From the NCBI GenBank assembly GCA_002378745.1, contig DFRR01000006.1, positions 40,145-47,503 on the forward strand: a DNA stretch of 7,359 nucleotides, written 5' to 3'. The position numbers and the translations under genes are program-made. Below are positions 5,138 to 7,359 of this stretch, piece after piece. The DNA is from Patescibacteria group bacterium UBA3458 (lineage in GTDB: Bacteria; Patescibacteriota; Minisyncoccia; Phycocordibacterales; UBA2100). Every line of letters begins with the position of its first letter. Position 1 is the first letter of the stretch. Under the pieces are notes generated by a model. The model worked only from the letters and a program-made list of their open reading frames with translations, did no database searches and was not told where the DNA came from.

Positions 5138-5156
5138 TTTTGGCGAGCAGCCAAAA
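5138..5156 (+). ncRNA. 5'-leader hairpin of the surface protein mRNA
   Basis: TTTTGGC (5138-5144) pairs perfectly with GCCAAAA (5150-5156) around the loop GAGCA, inside the leader expected from the promoter at 5072. It is followed by GTATTTTATT, so it could act as a weak attenuator or as an mRNA-stabilising stem. The rest of the 194-nt intergenic stretch (4989-5182) shows no reading frame and no convincing terminator for the upstream gene apart from a weak GGAC/GTCC pair near 5013-5025. Confidence 0.4.
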
Positions 5157-5182
5157 GTATTTTATTAATCAAACACATTGCA

Positions 5183-6343
5183 ATGAGTGCGCATCATATA
5201 CTTTCTCGTCATAGCGGTGCGAGAACATTTCTTTCTTTTCTTTTTGTAGTTTTGGTGAGCGGCATCGTCATACTCACGCCACACATAACTTTTGCCGCTG
5301 AAGGGCTCCCCGAGGGGGTACTTGAGCGTCATACGTGTGGCACGACACAGGTTGATATCTACGGGTACGGTGCCGGGCTTATGCATAACGCACAGCCTAT
5401 TGTTGCATACAACGTTCAGCTCACGACAGTGAACAATACCGAGAACTGCGCTGTCTTGCACTGGGACACGGTACATCCGGCAGCGACACAAGTTGTGTTT
5501 GCACGAGCCGACACTGAACCGGTGAGTATCGACCTTGCTGCTGAGAACTTTGGGTACCCACACGCAACGGTGCAAAATAATGCCGGTATTGCGTCCCACA
5601 CTGCCATTCTCGAAGGATTGGAGCCGGGTGTTGCGTACTCGTACCGAGTGGTGACTCGTTCGCACCCGAGTGCCTTGCCGAATATCAGCGATGCACGCAT
5701 ATTTGTTGCCGGCACCGTTGCGCCAGTGGTGGTATCGCCGATAGCGCCACATACTCCAAGTGTGCCGACGACAAGCGTGCCGAGCGCACCTGTTGTTGAA
5801 CAACCGATAGTAGCACCAACAGAAACGGAGCCTCAAGAAACTCCGGCTGTCACCAAAACCGAATTAGAAACCCCGACCGTTCCGTCAGCGCTCACTGCTG
5901 CACAACAAGCGCTGGGCAACACGCGCGAAAGCGCTTTTCTTGCCGGTATTGCAACATTTTTTTCACAACTCATGCCGGAAAGAGAGCGTTTGAGCCTTAC
6001 TTCAACGATAGGATTGTTTAAGGCCGATACGTATATTGTTCCCGTCTTGTTCTTCTTGGTACTTGTGTTCCTTTTGCAACAAATCGTACTTCCCGCGTTT
6101 AACGTGAGCTTAAAAGATCCGCTATTGTACTGGCTTTTTGGCAGTATGGTGCTCGCCATCCTTGCAGCTGTGTTCATGCTGTATTACGTGAGCCTTGTTG
6201 GTATTGCGATTTTTCTTGGTGCGCTCGCTCGTTACTTGATGCAAAGTACGCCGGATGAAACTGCAGCAACTGAAGTAAAGCTTTTGGAAACTGCTGACCA
6301 CAAGAAAGAAAAGGTGTCTACCCAAGCAGGCTCGCATAAATAG
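5183..6343 (+). CDS. Secreted FN3-like surface protein with C-terminal membrane anchor
   Basis: A 386-residue protein. Residues 1-38 form a signal peptide (basic start, hydrophobic core, ITFAA cleavage region). A folded extracellular part (about 40-175) ends in a segment resembling a fibronectin type III or purple-acid-phosphatase N-terminal sandwich: CAVLHWDT, then LEGLEPGVAYSYRVVTRS. A linker rich in Pro, Thr, Val and Ser covers about 176-235. After a short amphipathic stretch come three predicted helices (about 283-303, 314-335, 336-352) and a Lys-rich cytoplasmic tail. It contains exactly two cysteines, Cys52 and Cys89, both extracellular and likely to form a disulfide. No catalytic motif is seen; a role in surface structure or adhesion is plausible. 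An in-frame TTG at 5111 is possible but lies only a few bases past the promoter start; ATG 5183 begins the signal peptide. Two tandem in-frame stops (TAG TAA) end it. Confidence 0.82.
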   Translation: MSAHHILSRHSGARTFLSFLFVVLVSGIVILTPHITFAAEGLPEGVLERHTCGTTQVDIYGYGAGLMHNAQPIVAYNVQLTTVNNTENCAVLHWDTVHPAATQVVFARADTEPVSIDLAAENFGYPHATVQNNAGIASHTAILEGLEPGVAYSYRVVTRSHPSALPNISDARIFVAGTVAPVVVSPIAPHTPSVPTTSVPSAPVVEQPIVAPTETEPQETPAVTKTELETPTVPSALTAAQQALGNTRESAFLAGIATFFSQLMPERERLSLTSTIGLFKADTYIVPVLFFLVLVFLLQQIVLPAFNVSLKDPLLYWLFGSMVLAILAAVFMLYYVSLVGIAIFLGALARYLMQSTPDETAATEVKLLETADHKKEKVSTQAGSHK

Positions 6344-6369
6344 TAACGTCTGGAATTGAGGGGAGTCTG

Positions 6370-6378
6370 TGCTACAAT
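6370..6378 (+). promoter_or_regulatory. Extended -10 promoter of the ATP synthase operon
   Basis: TGCTACAAT is a TGn-extended -10 element with TACAAT matching five of six consensus bases. The -35 at 17 bp (CTGGAA, 6350-6355) is poor, as is common for extended -10 promoters. The transcript would start near 6385, about 25 nt before atpB. The element lies 27 nt after the stop of the surface protein gene, so the ATP synthase genes have a start site of their own. Confidence 0.6.
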
Positions 6379-6380
6379 GC

Positions 6381-6406
6381 GCGCGTCTTTTCAAAAAGAG
6401 ACGTGC
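6381..6406 (+). promoter_or_regulatory. Hairpin at the start of the atpB message
   Basis: GCGCGTCT (6381-6388) can pair with AGACGTGC (6399-6406) with one G-U pair, closing a loop of ten bases. It overlaps the predicted transcript start and ends three bases before the ATG at 6410, so it could affect ribosome access. If transcription starts at 6385 or later, part of the left arm would be missing from the RNA. Confidence 0.3.
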
Positions 6407-6409
6407 GGT

Positions 6410-7231
6410 ATGACAGAGTACGAAACACACAGCCAAGACACCACACACGTTGCCGACCATGCAGCAGATACGGCGCATGCCGGGACTGCATCTATTCACG
6501 TTGAGCTTGCTCCAGAAATACTCGGGACATTCATGGGAGTACCTATTACGAACACGCTCATTACCACCTGGATTGTCATGTTTTTGCTTGTGGTCGCTGC
6601 GCTTGGGCTACGCAGGAAGCTGGCACTAATTCCCGGCAAGATGCAAACGCTGTTTGAAGCGTTATTTGATTTCGCATTGACGCACATGACGCAGATATTG
6701 GAGAGTGAACGACTCGCTCGTAAGTTTTTCCCATTGATTGTTACTATCTTTCTGTTTGTCGCGGTTGCCAATTCACTGCATTTCGTACCGGGTATCGGCT
6801 CCATCGGCTTTTTTCAAGCGACTGACCACGGCAACACCTTTGTGCCATTGCTACGAAGTGTTAATACTGACTTGAACGCAACGCTTGCGTTGACCATCAT
6901 TTCATTTTTAACTATCGAAATCACTGGTATAGTGACCATAGGATTTTTCCGCTATGCGGGGAAGTTCTTGAACTTTAAGTCGTTACTTGGCTTCGTCGTC
7001 GGTATCATTGAGTTAATGAGTGAGATGATTCGTCTCGTATCATTCTCATTTCGTCTGTTTGGTAACATCTTCGCCGGAGAAGTGCTTATCGCAGTTATTG
7101 CATTCTTCGTGCCTCTGCTATTGCCGGTTCCATTGATGGGCTTTGAGCTTTTTGTCGGTATTGTTCAGGCGCTGATCTTTGCGCTACTTACCTTGCTGTT
7201 CATTCGTCTTGCAATTGTCGAACCACACTAG
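6410..7231 (+). CDS. atpB: F0F1 ATP synthase subunit a
   Basis: A 273-residue membrane protein, the stator part of the F0 motor that forms the two half-channels for ions against the c-ring. The diagnostic helix reads EMIRLVSFSFRLFGNIFAGE; Arg215 in SFRLFGN corresponds to the essential Arg210 of Escherichia coli. The last helix has GIVQALIFALL, with the usual Gln facing the c-ring. Length and the five to six hydrophobic helices are normal for the family. The N-terminus before the first conserved segment (LAPEILGTFMGVPITNT) is rich in His and Asp: His7, 13, 17, 23 and 30. ATG 6410 is chosen because the in-frame TTG 6356 and ATG 6377 lie upstream of or inside the promoter. atpE follows after 75 nt, the usual a-c gene order. 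H+ or Na+ specificity cannot be read from this subunit. Confidence 0.96.
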   Translation: MTEYETHSQDTTHVADHAADTAHAGTASIHVELAPEILGTFMGVPITNTLITTWIVMFLLVVAALGLRRKLALIPGKMQTLFEALFDFALTHMTQILESERLARKFFPLIVTIFLFVAVANSLHFVPGIGSIGFFQATDHGNTFVPLLRSVNTDLNATLALTIISFLTIEITGIVTIGFFRYAGKFLNFKSLLGFVVGIIELMSEMIRLVSFSFRLFGNIFAGEVLIAVIAFFVPLLLPVPLMGFELFVGIVQALIFALLTLLFIRLAIVEPH

Positions 7232-7249
7232 CTTCTCGCGCGCGGGAGG
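7232..7249 (+). promoter_or_regulatory. Intercistronic hairpin between atpB and atpE
   Basis: CTTCTC (7232-7237) pairs with GGGAGG (7244-7249), including two G-U pairs, around the self-complementary GCGCGC. It begins at the first base after the atpB stop codon. There is no T-run behind it, so full termination is unlikely. RNA structures at this place can protect the atpE message, which is needed in excess for the c-ring; that role here is inference. Confidence 0.35.
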
Positions 7250-7306
7250 TTGTTGTGGCTCGATAAGAGTCGTCACATTAATAGATTAGAAGTAAGTTAA
7301 AGATAT

Positions 7307-7359
7307 ATGGATCTTGAAGCAGCAAAACTCATCGGTATGGCACTCGCTGCCGGTATCGG
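7307..7359 (+). CDS. atpE: F0F1 ATP synthase subunit c (partial, runs off the window)
   Basis: Only the first 17 complete codons are present, encoding MDLEAAKLIGMALAAGI, and the next codon begins with GG. This matches the start of the first helix of subunit c, with the LIGMALAAGIG pattern that leads into the Gly-rich helix of the c-ring. Position directly behind atpB supports the call. The ion-binding carboxylate is in the second helix and lies outside the window, so coupling ion and ring features cannot be judged. No Shine-Dalgarno sequence is obvious in the AAGTTAAAGATAT before the ATG. Confidence 0.88.
   Translation, partial: MDLEAAKLIGMALAAGI

Noticed and set aside
5111..5182. TTG start extending the surface protein by 24 residues
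   Set aside because: It sits only a few bases from the expected transcript start and includes the leader hairpin; ATG 5183 begins a normal signal peptide.
5165..5836. A 223-codon open frame on the minus strand opposite the surface protein gene
   Set aside because: The product is rich in Arg, His and Cys without hydrophobic core, domain or motif, and it lies opposite a gene with clear signal peptide and membrane helices. It is a shadow of the codon pattern.
6356..6409. Upstream TTG 6356 and ATG 6377 starts for atpB
   Set aside because: They lie upstream of or inside the extended -10 promoter at 6370-6378, so they would not be in the main transcript; ATG 6410 fits.

Overview
The window looks like chromosomal DNA of a small-genome bacterium, most likely a member of the Candidate Phyla Radiation (Patescibacteria, Parcubacteria-like). 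The basis is overall resemblance, not a marker gene: tightly packed genes all on the + strand, start codons without a clear Shine-Dalgarno sequence, a membrane-anchored thioredoxin with a Met-rich linker of a kind I associate with this group, and an ATP synthase a-subunit with a His-rich N-terminus. No rRNA, tRNA, mobile element or CRISPR array is visible.

Layout. (1) 1-92: a terminator remnant and a cluster of four perfect palindromes, including a 20-bp candidate operator at 38-57. (2) 90-3139: a probable five-gene operon with gaps of 13 nt or less: an XRE-type regulator, a DUF2178-like membrane protein, a Met-rich membrane-anchored thioredoxin (WCPIC), CcdA, and a DipZ-type thioredoxin with a C-terminal beta domain (CINC). 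It ends at a 14-bp-stem terminator (3172-3205). (3) 3279-3770: a single DoxX-family gene with an unusual seven-cysteine C-terminal tail, ending in a classical terminator. (4) 3840-4988: a two-gene unit, a DUF1360-like membrane protein and a sugar-phosphate nucleotidyltransferase. (5) 4989-5182: a leader with an exact-consensus promoter (TTGACA, 18 bp, TATAAT), an inverted repeat and a hairpin. (6) 5183-6343: a secreted FN3-like surface protein with a C-terminal membrane anchor. (7) 6410 to the end: the start of the ATP synthase operon, atpB complete and atpE cut off by the window edge.

How they work together (inference). CcdA carries electrons across the membrane through its two membrane cysteines. 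The two flanking anchored thioredoxins are natural acceptors, so the first operon reads as an extracytoplasmic thiol-reduction module placed behind an autoregulated XRE/membrane-protein pair. The CcdA and thioredoxin parts correspond to mycobacterial DipZ split into two adjacent genes. The DoxX protein with CPCPMC and CNCGVCDEC motifs, the DUF1360 protein with CLWC, and the surface protein with exactly two cysteines make thiol chemistry a recurring theme. The most novel-looking items are the Met-rich thioredoxin with His at the cis-Pro position, the Cys-rich DoxX tail, and the regulatory architecture at 1-92 and 5045-5156.
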